A stretch of 64,000 bases of DNA, from NCBI RefSeq assembly GCF_029227915.1, contig NC_079878.1, forward strand, positions 16,122,001 to 16,186,000. The letters run 5' to 3'. This DNA is from Hydractinia symbiolongicarpus. Taxonomy: Eukaryota; Cnidaria; Hydrozoa; Anthoathecata; Hydractiniidae. Below the pieces are notes generated by a model. That model saw nothing but the letters and a program-made list of their open reading frames with translations. It had not been told where the DNA came from and did no database searches. Positions 38,444 through 51,368 of the stretch are shown one piece after another; the stretch's first letter is position 1, and every line of letters begins with the position of its first letter. The position numbers and the translations under genes were made by a program.

Positions 38444-38989
38444 TGGTGGAAAGTAAAGTGACTTGAGACGTCGTAGTCTATTGAGAGTGGAAAGGCCAGA
38501 CCGATTCCCACCTATTTAGGGTCGCAGAAGCATGTGATTTTCGTGTAAGGCTCTTATTAGGCTCTGAGGGAACGTATTACAACCTTTAGAAGAATCTGCA
38601 CGTACTTGACAGTGTTCTATGGCTAATGCGGAATGCTAAACAACTTGAGATGTTGTAGTCCATGTAATGTGGAATGACTAGACCGTTCACCACCTATCTA
38701 GGTTCGTGGGAACACGTGATTCACGTGTAAGGCCCTTACTAGGTTGCAAAAGAACGTATTAGAACCTTTAAAAGCCTGTGCACGTAGTTGACGGTGTTTT
38801 ATTGCCATGGCGGAAAGGAAAACGCTTTGAGGCGTTATAATCTATTGAGAGTGAAAGGACTAGACCGATCAACATCTATCTAGGCTCGTGGAAACACGTG
38901 ATTTTTGTGTAAGGTCCTTATTAGGCCTGCAAATGGCATATTACAACCTCTAAAAAACTGTGCACAAAGTTGACGGTGTTCTATTGCCA

Positions 38990-39157
38990 TGGCGGAAAGG
39001 AAGTCAACTTGAGGCGTTGCAATCCATTGAGAATGGAAGGACTAGACCGTTCTCAATCGGTCTAGGCTCGTGCAAGCACGTGATTGACATGTAAGGCCCT
39101 TATTAGGCTGTCAAAGGCCGTAATACAATCCTTAGAAGACTGTGCAGTCTATGGCCA
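38990..39157 (+). repeat. 168-bp monomer (14-bp deletion)
   Basis: Block D copy 3, first occurrence, just after the replaced start of that copy. Confidence 0.93.
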
Positions 39158-40067
39158 TGGTTGAAAGTAAAGTGACTTGAGACGTCGTAGTCCAAAGAGA
39201 GTGGAAAAGCTAGACCGATTCCCACCTGTCTAACCTCGTCGAAGCACGTGAACTACGTGTAACGTCCTTTTTAGGCTGCAAAAGACCGTATTACAATCTT
39301 TAAAAACCTGTGCACGTAGTTGATGGTGTTCTATTGCCATGGCGGAAAGGAAAACGACTTGAAGTGTTGTAATCTATTGAGAGTGAACGGACTAGACCGT
39401 TCTCAATCAGTCTAGGCTCGTAGAAGCACGTGATTTACGTGTAAGGCCCTTATTAGGCTGCAAAAGGCCGTATTACAACCTTTAAAAGCCTGTGCACGTA
39501 GTTGACGGTGTTTTATTGCCATGGCGGAAAGGAAAACGCTTTGAGGCGTCGTAGTCCATTGAGAGTGGAAGGACTAGACCGATCAACATCTATCTAGGCT
39601 CGTGGGAACACGTGATTCACGTGTAAGGCCCTTACTAGGTTGCAAAAGAACGTATTACAACCTTTAAAAGCCTGTGCACGTAGTTGACGGTGTTTTATTG
39701 CCATGGCGGAAAGGAAAACGCTTTGAGGCGTTATAATCTATTGAGAGTGAAAGGACTAGACCGATCAACATCTATCTAGGTTCGTGGGAACACGTGATTC
39801 ACGTGTAAGGCCCTTACTAGGTTGCAAAAGAACGTATTAGAACCTTTAAAAGCCTGTGCACGTAGTTGACGGTGTTTTATTGCCATGGCGGAAAGGAAAA
39901 CGCTTTGAGGCGTTATAATCTATTGAGAGTGAAAGGACTAGACCGATCAACATCTATCTAGGCTCGTGGAAACACGTGATTTTTGTGTAAGGTCCTTATT
40001 AGGCCTGCAAATGGCATATTACAACCTCTAAAAAACTGTGCACAAAGTTGACGGTGTTCTATTGCCA

Positions 40068-40235
40068 TGGCGGAAAGGAAGTCAACTTGAGGCGTTGCAA
40101 TCCATTGAGAATGGAAGGACTAGACCGTTCTCAATCGGTCTAGGCTCGTGCAAGCACGTGATTGACATGTAAGGCCCTTATTAGGCTGTCAAAGGCCGTA
40201 ATACAATCCTTAGAAGACTGTGCAGTCTATGGCCA
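40068..40235 (+). repeat. 168-bp monomer (14-bp deletion)
   Basis: Block D copy 3, second occurrence. Confidence 0.93.
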
Positions 40236-42055
40236 TGGTTGAAAGTAAAGTGACTTGAGACGTCGTAGTCCAAAGAGAGTGGAAAAGCTAGACCGATTCC
40301 CACCTGTCTAACCTCGTCGAAGCACGTGAACTACGTGTAACGTCCTTTTTAGGCTGCAAAAGACTGTATTACAATCTTTAAAAACCTGTGCACGTAGTTG
40401 ATGGTGTTCTATTGCCATGGCGGAAAGGAAAACGACTTGAAGTGTTGTAATCTATTGAGAGTGAACGGACTAGACCGTTCTCAATCAGTCTAGGCTCGTA
40501 GAAGCACGTGATTTACGTGTAAGGCCCTTATTAGGCTGCAAAAGGCCGTATTCCAACCTTTAGAAGACTGTGCACGTAGTTGACGGTGTTCTGTTGCCAT
40601 GGCGGAAAGGAAAACGTCTTGACACGTCGTAGTCCATTGTGAGTGGAAAAGCTAGACCGATTTCCAGCTGTGTAACCTCGTCGAAGCACGTGATTTACGT
40701 GTAAGGCCCTTATTAGGCTGCAAAAGGCCGTATTCCAACCTTTAGAAGACTGTGCACGTAGTTGACGGTGTTCTGTTGCCATGGCGGAAAGGAAAACGTC
40801 TTGAGGCGTTGTAATCTATTCACAGTGAAAGGACTAGACCGTTCTCAATCAGTCTAGGCTCGTAGAAGCACGTGATTTACGTGTAAGGCCCTTATTAGGC
40901 TGCAAAAGGCCGTATTCCAACCTTTAGAAGACTGTGCACGTAGTTGACGGTGTTCTGTTGCAATGGCGGAAAGGAAAACGTCTTGAGGCGTTGTAATCTA
41001 TTCACAGTGAAAGGACTAGACCGTTCTCAATCAGTCTAGGCTCGTAGAAGCACGTGATTTACGTGTAAGGCCCTTATTAGGCTGCAAAAGGCCGTATTCC
41101 AGCCTTTAGAAGACTGTGCACGTAGTTGACGGTGTTCTGTTGCCATGGCGGAAAGGAAAACGTCTTGAGGCGTTGTAATCTATTCACAGTGAAAGGACTA
41201 GACCGTTCTCAATCGGTCTAGGCTCGTAGAAGCACGTGATTTACGTGTAAGGCCTTTATTAGGCTGTAAAAGGCCGTATTACAATCTTTAGAAGACTGTG
41301 CACTTAGTTGACGGTGCTCTATGGCCATGGTGGAAAGTAAAATGACTTGAGACGTCGTAGTCCATTGTGAGTGGAAAAGCTAGACCGATTTCCAGCTGTG
41401 TAACCTCGTCGAAGCACGTGATTTACGTGTAAGGCCCTTATTAGGCTGCAAAAGGCCGTATTCCAACCTTTAGGAAACTGTGCACGGAGTTGACGCTGTT
41501 TTATTGCCATGGCGGAAAGGAAAACGACTTGAGGCGTTACAATCTATTGATAGTGAACGAACTAGACCGATCAGCACTTGTCTAAGCTGGTAGAAGCACG
41601 TAGTTCACGTGTAAGGCCTTTATTAGACCGCAAAAAGCCGTACTACAAGCTTCAAAAGACTGTGCACGTAGTTGAAAGTGTTCTATTGCCATTCCGGTAA
41701 GGAAAACGACTGGAGACGTCGTAGTCCATTGAGAGTGGAAGGACTAAACGGACCACCACCTGTCTAGGCTCGTGCAAACACGTGATTTACATTTAAGGCC
41801 TTTATTAGGCCGTAAAAGGCCCTATTACAATCTTTAAAAGTATATGCACCTAGTTGACGGTGTTCTAATGACATGGCGGATTTGAAAACGATTTAAGGCG
41901 TTGTAGTCCATTGAGAATAGAAGGACTAGACCGTTCCCAATCGGTCTAGGCTCGTGAAAGCACGTGATTTACATGTAAGGCCCTTATTAGGCTGTAAAAG
42001 GCCGTAATAGAATCCTTAGAAGACTGTGCACGCAGTTGACGGTGTTCTATGGCCA

Positions 42056-42216
42056 TGGTGGAAAGTAATGTGACTTGAGACGTCGTAGTTTATTGAGAGT
42101 GGAAAGGCTAGACCGATTCCCACCTGTCTAACCTCGTCAAAGCACGTGATTTACATGTAAGGCCGTAATACAATCCTTAGAAGACTGTGCACGCAGTTGA
42201 CGGTGTTCTATGGCCA
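42056..42216 (+). repeat. 161-bp monomer (21-bp deletion)
   Basis: First unit of block D copy 4. Confidence 0.92.
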
Positions 42217-42762
42217 TGGTGGAAAGTAAAGTGACTTGAGACGTCGTAGTCTATTGAGAGTGGAAAGGCCAGACCGATTCCCACCTATTTAGGGTCGCAG
42301 AAGCACGTGATTTTCGCGTAAGGCTCTTATTAGGCTCTGAGGGAACGTATTACAACCTTTAGAAGAATCTGCACGTACTTGACAGTGTTCTATGGCTAAT
42401 GCGGAATGCTAAACAACTTGAGATGTTGTAGTCCATGTAATGTGGAATGACTAGACCGTTCACCACCTATCTAGGTTCGTGGGAACACGTGATTCACGTG
42501 TAAGGCCCTTACTAGGTTGCAAAAGAACGTATTAGAACCTTTAAAAGCCTGTGCACGTAGTTGACGGTGTTTTATTGCCATGGCGGAAAGGAAAACGCTT
42601 TGAGGCGTTATAATCTATTGAGAGTGAAAGGACTAGACCGATCAACATCTATCTAGGCTCGTGGAAACACGTGATTTTTGTGTAAGGTCCTTATTAGGCC
42701 TGCAAATGGCATATTACAACCTCTAAAAAACTGTGCACAAAGTTGACGGTGTTCTATTGCCA

Positions 42763-42930
42763 TGGCGGAAAGGAAGTCAACTTGAGGCGTTGCAATCCAT
42801 TGAGAATGGAAGGACTAGACCGTTCTCAATCGGTCTAGGCTCGTGCAAGCACGTGATTGACATGTAAGGCCCTTATTAGGCTGTCAAAGGCCGTAATACA
42901 ATCCTTAGAAGACTGTGCAGTCTATGGCCA
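42763..42930 (+). repeat. 168-bp monomer (14-bp deletion)
   Basis: Block D copy 4, first occurrence. Confidence 0.93.
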
Positions 42931-43840
42931 TGGTTGAAAGTAAAGTGACTTGAGACGTCGTAGTCCAAAGAGAGTGGAAAAGCTAGACCGATTCCCACCT
43001 GTCTAACCTCGTCGAAGCACGTGAACTACGTGTAACGTCCTTTTTAGGCTGCAAAAGACCGTATTACAATCTTTAAAAACCTGTGCACGTAGTTGATGGT
43101 GTTCTATTGCCATGGCGGAAAGGAAAACGACTTGAAGTGTTGTAATCTATTGAGAGTGAACGGACTAGACCGTTCTCAATCAGTCTAGGCTCGTAGAAGC
43201 ACGTGATTTACGTGTAAGGCCCTTATTAGGCTGCAAAAGGCCGTATTACAACCTTTAAAAGCCTGTGCACGTAGTTGACGGTGTTTTATTGCCATGGCGG
43301 AAAGGAAAACGCTTTGAGGCGTCGTAGTCCATTGAGAGTGGAAGGACTAGACCGATCAACATCTATCTAGGCTCGTGGGAACACGTGATTCACGTGTAAG
43401 GCCCTTACTAGGTTGCAAAAGAACGTATTACAACCTTTAAAAGCCTGTGCACGTAGTTGACGGTGTTTTATTGCCATGGCGGAAAGGAAAACGCTTTGAG
43501 GCGTTATAATCTATTGAGAGTGAAAGGACTAGACCGATCAACATCTATCTAGGTTCGTGGGAACACGTGATTCACGTGTAAGGCCCTTACTAGGTTGCAA
43601 AAGAACGTATTAGAACCTTTAAAAGCCTGTGCACGTAGTTGACGGTGTTTTATTGCCATGGCGGAAAGGAAAACGCTTTGAGGCGTTATAATCTATTGAG
43701 AGTGAAAGGACTAGACCGATCAACATCTATCTAGGCTCGTGGAAACACGTGATTTTTGTGTAAGGTCCTTATTAGGCCTGCAAATGGCATATTACAACCT
43801 CTAAAAAACTGTGCACAAAGTTGACGGTGTTCTATTGCCA

Positions 43841-44008
43841 TGGCGGAAAGGAAGTCAACTTGAGGCGTTGCAATCCATTGAGAATGGAAGGACTAGACCG
43901 TTCTCAATCGGTCTAGGCTCGTGCAAGCACGTGATTGACATGTAAGGCCCTTATTAGGCTGTCAAAGGCCGTAATACAATCCTTAGAAGACTGTGCAGTC
44001 TATGGCCA
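43841..44008 (+). repeat. 168-bp monomer (14-bp deletion)
   Basis: Block D copy 4, second occurrence. It is the last in the window: blocks E and G have none. Confidence 0.93.
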
Positions 44009-46010
44009 TGGTTGAAAGTAAAGTGACTTGAGACGTCGTAGTCCAAAGAGAGTGGAAAAGCTAGACCGATTCCCACCTGTCTAACCTCGTCGAAGCACGT
44101 GAACTACGTGTAACGTCCTTTTTAGGCTGCAAAAGACTGTATTACAATCTTTAAAAACCTGTGCACGTAGTTGATGGTGTTCTATTGCCATGGCGGAAAG
44201 GAAAACGACTTGAAGTGTTGTAATCTATTGAGAGTGAACGGACTAGACCGTTCTCAATCAGTCTAGGCTCGTAGAAGCACGTGATTTACGTGTAAGGCCC
44301 TTATTAGGCTGCAAAAGGCCGTATTCCAACCTTTAGAAGACTGTGCACGTAGTTGACGGTGTTCTGTTGCCATGGCGGAAAGGAAAACGTCTTGACACGT
44401 CGTAGTCCATTGTGAGTGGAAAAGCTAGACCGATTTCCAGCTGTGTAACCTCGTCGAAGCACGTGATTTACGTGTAAGGCCCTTATTAGGCTGCAAAAGG
44501 CCGTATTCCAACCTTTAGAAGACTGTGCACGTAGTTGACGGTGTTCTGTTGCCATGGCGGAAAGGAAAACGTCTTGAGGCGTTGTAATCTATTCACAGTG
44601 AAAGGACTAGACCGTTCTCAATCAGTCTAGGCTCGTAGAAGCACGTGATTTACGTGTAAGGCCCTTATTAGGCTGCAAAAGGCCGTATTCCAACCTTTAG
44701 AAGACTGTGCACGTAGTTGACGGTGTTCTGTTGCAATGGCGGAAAGGAAAACGTCTTGAGGCGTTGTAATCTATTCACAGTGAAAGGACTAGACCGTTCT
44801 CAATCGGTCTAGGCTCGTAGAAGCACGTGATTTACGTGTAAGGCCTTTATTAGGCTGTAAAAGGCCGTATTACAATCTTTAGAAGACTGTGCACTTAGTT
44901 GACGGTGCTCTATGGCCATGGCGGAAAGGAAAACGTCTTGAGGCGTTGTAATCTATTCACAGTGAAAGGACTAGACCGTTCTCAATCAGTCTAGGCTCGT
45001 AGAAGCACGTGATTTACGTGTAAGGCCCTTATTAGGCTGCAAAAGGCCGTATTCCAGCCTTTAGAAGACTGTGCACGTAGTTGACGGTGTTCTGTTGCCA
45101 TGGCGGAAAGGAAAACGTCTTGAGGCGTTGTAATCTATTCACAGTGAAAGGACTAGACCGTTCTCAATCGGTCTAGGCTCGTAGAAGCACGTGATTTACG
45201 TGTAAGGCCTTTATTAGGCTGTAAAAGGCCGTATTACAATCTTTAGAAGACTGTGCACTTAGTTGACGGTGCTCTATGGCCATGGTGGAAAGTAAAATGA
45301 CTTGAGACGTCGTAGTCCATTGTGAGTGGAAAAGCTAGACCGATTTCCAGCTGTGTAACCTCGTCGAAGCACGTGATTTACGTGTAAGGCCCTTATTAGG
45401 CTGCAAAAGGCCGTATTCCAACCTTTAGGAAACTGTGCACGGAGTTGACGCTGTTTTATTGCCATGGCGGAAAGGAAAACGACTTGAGGCGTTACAATCT
45501 ATTGATAGTGAACGAACTAGACCGATCAGCACTTGTCTAAGCTGGTAGAAGCACGTAGTTCACGTGTAAGGCCTTTATTAGACCGCAAAAAGCCGTACTA
45601 CAAGCTTCAAAAGACTGTGCACGTAGTTGAAAGTGTTCTATTGCCATTCCGGTAAGGAAAACGACTGGAGACGTCGTAGTCCATTGAGAGTGGAAGGACT
45701 AAACGGACCACCACCTGTCTAGGCTCGTGCAAACACGTGATTTACATTTAAGGCCTTTATTAGGCCGTAAAAGGCCCTATTACAATCTTTAAAAGTATAT
45801 GCACCTAGTTGACGGTGTTCTAATGACATGGCGGATTTGAAAACGATTTAAGGCGTTGTAGTCCATTGAGAATAGAAGGACTAGACCGTTCCCAATCGGT
45901 CTAGGCTCGTGAAAGCACGTGATTTACATGTAAGGCCCTTATTAGGCTGTAAAAGGCCGTAATACAATCCTTAGAAGACTGTGCACGCAGTTGACGGTGT
46001 TCTATGGCCA

Positions 46011-46171
46011 TGGTGGAAAGTAATGTGACTTGAGACGTCGTAGTTTATTGAGAGTGGAAAGGCTAGACCGATTCCCACCTGTCTAACCTCGTCAAAGCAC
46101 GTGATTTACATGTAAGGCCGTAATACAATCCTTAGAAGACTGTGCACGCAGTTGACGGTGTTCTATGGCCA
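46011..46171 (+). repeat. 161-bp monomer (21-bp deletion)
   Basis: First unit of the truncated fifth block D copy. Confidence 0.92.
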
Positions 46172-46430
46172 TGGTGGAAAGTAAAGTGACTTGAGACGTC
46201 GTAGTCTATTGAGAGTGGAAAGGCCAGACCGATTCCCACCTATTTAGGGTCGCAGAAGCACGTGATTTTCGTGTAAGGCTCTTATTAGGCTCTGAGGGAA
46301 CGTATTACAACCTTTAGAAGAATCTGCACGTACTTGACAGTGTTCTATGGCTAATGCGGAATGCTAAACAACTTGAGATGTTGTAGTCCATGTAATGTGG
46401 AATGACTAGACCGTTCACCACCTATCTAGG
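46011..46430 (+). repeat. Block D truncated fifth copy
   Basis: Matches 42056-42475, including the 161-bp unit and 'ggctctgagggaacg'. It then passes without a gap into block E around 46430, where 'aggctagtggg' and 'cacgtaattcacg' appear. Confidence 0.85.
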
Positions 46431-47809
46431 CTAGTGGGAACACGTAATTCACGTGTAAGGCCCTTACTAGGTTGCAAAAGAACGTATTAAAACCTTTAAA
46501 AGCCTGTGCACGTAGTTGACGGTGTTTTATTGCCACGGCGGAAAGGAAAACGCTTTTAGGCGTTATAATCTATTGAGAGTGAAAGGACTAGACCGATCAA
46601 CATCTATCTAGGCTCGTGGAAACACGTGATTTTTGTGTAAGGTCCTTATTAGGCCTGCAAAGGGCGTATTACAATCTTTAAAAGACTGTGCAAGTAGTTG
46701 ACGCTGTTCTATTGCCACGGCGAAAAGGAAAAGGACTTGAGACGTCGTAGTTCATTAAGAGTGGGAGGACTAGACCGTTCCCCACCTATTTAGGGTCGCA
46801 GAAGCACGTGATTTTCGTGTAAGGCTCTTATTAGGCTCTGAAGGAACGTATTACAACCTTTAGGAGAATCTGCACGTACTTGATAGTGTTCTATGGCTAA
46901 TGCAGAATGCAAAACAACTTGAGATGTCGTAGTCCATGTAATGTGGAATGACTAGACCGTTCACCACCTATCTAGGCTCGTGGGAACATGTGATTCACGT
47001 GTAAGGCCCTTACTAGGTTGCAAAAGAACGTATTACAACCTTTAAAAGCCTGTGCACGTAGTTGACGGTGTTGTGTGGCCATTCCGGATTTAAAAACGAC
47101 TTGAGGCGCCGTAGTCTGTTGAGAGTGGAAGGACTAGACCGTTCTCAATCGGTCTAGCCTCGTAGAAGCCCGTGATTTACGTGTAAGGCCCTTATTAGGC
47201 TGCAAAAAGCCGTGCTACAATTTTTGGAAGACTGTGCACGTAGTTAACGGTGTTCTATTGCCATGGCGGAAAGGAAGTCAACTTGAGGCGTTGTAATCTA
47301 TTCACAGTGAAAGGACTAGACCGTTCTCAATCGGTCTAGGCTTGTGCAAGCACGTGATTTACATGTAAGGCCCTTATTAGGCTGTAAAAGGCCGTATTCC
47401 AACCTTTAGAAGACTGTGCACGTAGTTGACGGTGTTCTGTTGCCATGGCGGAAAGGAAAACGTCTTGAGGCGTTGTAATCTATTCACAGTGAAAGGACTA
47501 GACCGTTCTCAATCGGTCTAGGCTCGTAGAAGCACGTGATTTACGTGTAAGGCCTTTATTAGGCTGTAAAAGGCCGTATTACAATCTTTAGAAGACTGTG
47601 CACTTAGTTGACGGTGCTGTATGGCCATGGTGGAAAGTAAAATGACTGGAGACGTCGTAGTCCATTGAGAGTGGAAGGACTAAACGGACCACCACCTGTC
47701 TAGGCTCGTGCAAACACGTGATTTACATTTAAGGCCTTTATTAGGCCGTAAAAGGCCCTATTACAATCTTTAAAAGTATATGCACCTAGTTGACGGTGTT
47801 CTAATGACA

Positions 47810-47970
47810 TGGCGGATTTGAAAACGATTTAAGGCGTTGTAGTCCATTGAGAATAGAAGGACTAGACCGTTCTCAATCGGTCTAGGCTCGTGGAAGCACG
47901 TGACTTACATGTAAGGCCGTAATACAATCTTTAGAAGACTGTGCACGCAGTTGACGGTGTTCTATGGCCA
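47810..47970 (+). repeat. 161-bp monomer (21-bp deletion) in a different subtype
   Basis: Same 'ggcc' to 'gtaatac' junction, but the head is the 'gacatggcggatttg' subtype and 'cgtgacttacatg' precedes the junction. This is block E copy 1. Confidence 0.9.
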
Positions 47971-48139
47971 TGGTGGAAAGTAGTGACTTGAGACGTCGTA
48001 GTCTATTGAGAGTGGAAAGGCTAGACCGATTCCCACCTATTTAGGGTCGCAGAAGTACGTGATTTTCGTGTAAGGCTCTGAAGGAACGTATTACAACCTT
48101 TAGAAGAATCTGCACGTACTTGACAGTGTTCTATGGCTA
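47971..48139 (+). repeat. 169-bp monomer (2-bp and 11-bp deletions)
   Basis: 'aaagtagtgac' lacks 2 bp of the usual 'aaagtaaagtgac'. 'gtaaggctctgaagg' lacks 11 bp ('ttattaggctc'), a loss between two 'ggctc' repeats. Confidence 0.9.
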
Positions 48140-48321
48140 ATGCGGAATGCTAAACAACTTGAGATGTCGTAGTCCATGTAATGTGGAATGACTAGACCGT
48201 TCACCACCTATCTAGGCTCGTGGGAACACGTGATTCACGTGTAAGGCCCTTACTAGGTTGCAAAAGAACGTATTACAACCTTTAAAAGCCTGTGCACGTA
48301 GTTGACGGTGTTTTATTGCCA

Positions 48322-48490
48322 TGGCGGAAAGGAAAACGCTTTGAGGCGTTATAATCTATTGACAGTGAAAGGACTAGACCGATCAACATCTATCTAGGCT
48401 CGTGGAAACACGTGATTTTTGTGTAAGGTCCTTATTAGGCTGCACAATGTCGTATTAGAATCTTTAGTAGTTGAACTTGTTGTATTGCTA
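48322..48490 (+). repeat. 169-bp monomer (13-bp deletion private to E copy 1)
   Basis: 'aatctttag' runs straight into 'tagttgaacttg', missing the 13 bp ('aagactgtgcctg') that copy 2 retains at 51690-51712. The deletion therefore arose after, or was repaired since, the 3.2-kb duplication. Confidence 0.88.
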
Positions 48491-51038
48491 TGGCGGAAAG
48501 TAAAATGACTTGACACGTCGTAGTCCATTGTGAGTGGAAAAGCTAGACCGATTTCCAGCTGTGTAACCTCGTCGAAGCACGTGATTTACGTGTAAGGCCC
48601 TTACTAGGCTCCTAAAGGCCGTATTCCAACCTTTAGAAGACTGTGCACGTAGTTGACGGTGTTCTGTTGCCATGGCGGAAAGGAAAACGTCTTGAGGCGT
48701 TGTAATCTATTCACAGTGAAAGGATTAGACCGTTCTCAATAGGTCTAGGCTAATAGAAGCACGTAGTTCACGTGTAAAACCTTTATCAGGCTGCAAAAAG
48801 CCGTACTACAAGCTTTAAAAGACTGTGCACGTAGTTGACGGTGTTCTATTGCCATGGCGGAAAGGAAAACGACTTGAGGCGTTACAATCTATTGAGAGTG
48901 AACGAACTAGACCGATCAGCACTTGTCTAAGCTGGTAGAAGCACGTAGTTCACGTGTAAGATCTTTATTAGGCCGCAAAAAGCCGTACTACAAGCTTTAA
49001 AAGACTGTGCACGTAGTTGAAAGTGTTCTATTGCCATGCCGGAAAGGAAAACAACTGAAGACGTCGTAGTCCATTAAGAGTGGAAGGACTAAACGGACCA
49101 CCACCTGTCTAGGCTCGTGCAAACACGTGATTTACATTTAAGGCCTTTATTAGGCCGTAAAAGGCCCTATTACAATCTTTAAAAGTATATGCACCTAGTT
49201 GACGATGTTCTAATGACATGGCGGATTTGAAAACGATTTAAGGCGTTGTAGTCCATTGAGAATAGAAGGACTAGACCGTTCTCAATCGGTCTAGGCTCGT
49301 GGAAGCACGTGATTTACATGTAAGGCCCTTATTAGGCTGTAAAAGGCCGTAATACAATCCTTAGAAGACTGTGCACGTAGTTGACGGTGTTCTATGGCCA
49401 TGGTGGAAAGGAAAACGCTTTGAGGCGTTATAATCTATTGAGAGTGAAAGGACTAGACCGATCAACATCTATCTAGGCTCGTGGAAACACGTGATTTTTG
49501 TGTAAGGTCCTTATTAGGCCTGCAAAGGGCGTATTACAACATCTAAAAAACTGTGCACGTAGTTGACGGTGTTCTATGGCTATTGCGGAATGGAAAACGA
49601 CTTGAGGCGCCGTAGTCCATGTAATGTGGAATGACTAGACCGTTCACCACCTATCTAGGCTCGTGGGAACACGTAATTCACGTGTAAGGCCCTTACTAGG
49701 TTGCAAAAGAACGTATTAAAACCTTTAAAAGCCTGTGCACGTAGTTGACGGTGTTTTATTGCCACGGCGGAAAGGAAAACGCTTTTAGGCGTTATAATCT
49801 ATTGAGAGTGAAAGGACTAGACCGATCAACATCTATCTAGGCTCGTGGAAACACGTGATTTTTGTGTAAGGTCCTTATTAGGCCTGCAAAGGGCGTATTA
49901 CAATCTTTAAAAGACTGTGCAAGTAGTTGACGCTGTTCTATTGCCACGGCGAAAAGGAAAAGGACTTGAGACGTCGTAGTTCATTAAGAGTGGGAGGACT
50001 AGACCGTTCCCCACCTATTTAGGGTCGCAGAAGCACGTGATTTTCGTGTAAGGCTCTTATTAGGCTCTGAAGGAACGTATTACAACCTTTAGGAGAATCT
50101 GCACGTACTTGATAGTGTTCTATGGCTAATGCAGAATGCAAAACAACTTGAGATGTCGTAGTCCATGTAATGTTCAATGACTAGACCGTTCACCACCTAT
50201 CTAGGCTCGTGGGAACATGTGATTCACGTGTAAGGCCCTTACTAGGTTGCAAAAGAACGTATTACAACCTTTAAAAGCCTGTGCACGTAGTTGACGGTGT
50301 TGTGTGGCCATTCCGGATTTAAAAACGACTTGAGGCGCCGTAGTCTGTTGAGAGTGGAAGGACTAGACCGTTCTCAATCGGTCTAGCCTCGTAGAAGCCC
50401 GTGATTTACGTGTAAGGCCCTTATTAGGCTGCAAAAAGCCGTGCTACAATTTTTGGAAGACTGTGCACGTAGTTAACGGTGTTCTATTGCCATGGCGGAA
50501 AGGAAGTCAACTTGAGGCGTTGTAATCTATTCACAGTGAAAGGACTAGACCGTTCTCAATCGGTCTAGGCTCGTGCAAGCACGTGATTTACATGTAAGGC
50601 CCTTATTAGGCTGTAAAAGGCCGTATTCCAACGTTTAGAAGACTGTGCACGTAGTTGACGGTGTTCTGTTGCCATGGCGGAAAGGAAAACGTCTTGAGGC
50701 GTTGTAATCTATTCACAGTGAAAGGACTAGACCGTTCTCAATCGGTCTAGGCTCGTAGAAGCACGTGATTTACGTGTAAGGCCTTTATTAGGCTGTAAAA
50801 GGCCGTATTACAATCTTTAGAAGACTGTGCACTTAGTTGACGGTGCTCTATGGCCATGGTGGAAAGTAAAATGACTGGAGACGTCGTAGTCCATTGAGAG
50901 TGGAAGGACTAAACGGACCACCACCTGTCTAGGCTCGTGCAAACACGTGATTTACATTTAAGGCCTTTATTAGGCCGTAAAAGGCCCTATTACAATCTTT
51001 AAAAGTATATGCACCTAGTTGACGGTGTTCTAATGACA

Positions 51039-51199
51039 TGGCGGATTTGAAAACGATTTAAGGCGTTGTAGTCCATTGAGAATAGAAGGACTAGACCGTT
51101 CTCAATCGGTCTAGGCTCGTGGAAGCACGTGACTTACATGTAAGGCCGTAATACAATCTTTAGAAGACTGTGCACGCAGTTGACGGTGTTCTATGGCCA
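51039..51199 (+). repeat. 161-bp monomer (21-bp deletion) in a different subtype
   Basis: Block E copy 2 counterpart of the unit at 47810, with the same 'cgtgacttacatg'. Confidence 0.9.
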
Positions 51200-51368
51200 T
51201 GGTGGAAAGTAGTGACTTGAGACGTCGTAGTCTATTGAGAGTGGAAAGGCTAGACCGATTCCCACCTATTTAGGGTCGCAGAAGTACGTGATTTTCGTGT
51301 AAGGCTCTGAAGGAACGTATTACAACCTTTAGAAGAATCTGCACGTACTTGACAGTGTTCTATGGCTA
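51200..51368 (+). repeat. 169-bp monomer (2-bp and 11-bp deletions)
   Basis: Block E copy 2 counterpart of 47971, with both deletions shared. Confidence 0.9.

Larger units (their letters stand above)
38283..42055 (+). repeat. Block D higher-order repeat, copy 3 (21 units, 3773 bp)
   Basis: Carries the same 545-bp deletion as copy 2. Its second and third units (38444-38807) are replaced by a version with 'ggctctgagggaacg' followed by a 'taatgcggaatgctaaac' monomer, leaving one monomer fewer. It also has only three 'cgtcttgagg' dimer units, where copy 4 has four. Confidence 0.9.
42056..46010 (+). repeat. Block D higher-order repeat, copy 4 (22 units, 3955 bp)
   Basis: Matches copy 3 at +3773, including the replaced start and the 545-bp deletion. 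It has one extra 182-bp monomer (44737-45100 region), which shifts the offset to +3955 from there on. Copies 3 and 4 are therefore closest relatives with one monomer gained or lost between them. Confidence 0.9.
46390..49618 (+). repeat. Block E higher-order repeat, copy 1 (3229 bp)
   Basis: Monomer starts 46536, 46718 and 46900 recur at +3229 (49765, 49947, 50129). The unit contains a 161-bp monomer, two 169-bp monomers (47971 and 48322) and 'cttttaggcg' and 'ggagaatctgc' variants that occur only in this block. The left boundary is uncertain by a few tens of bases. Confidence 0.88.
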
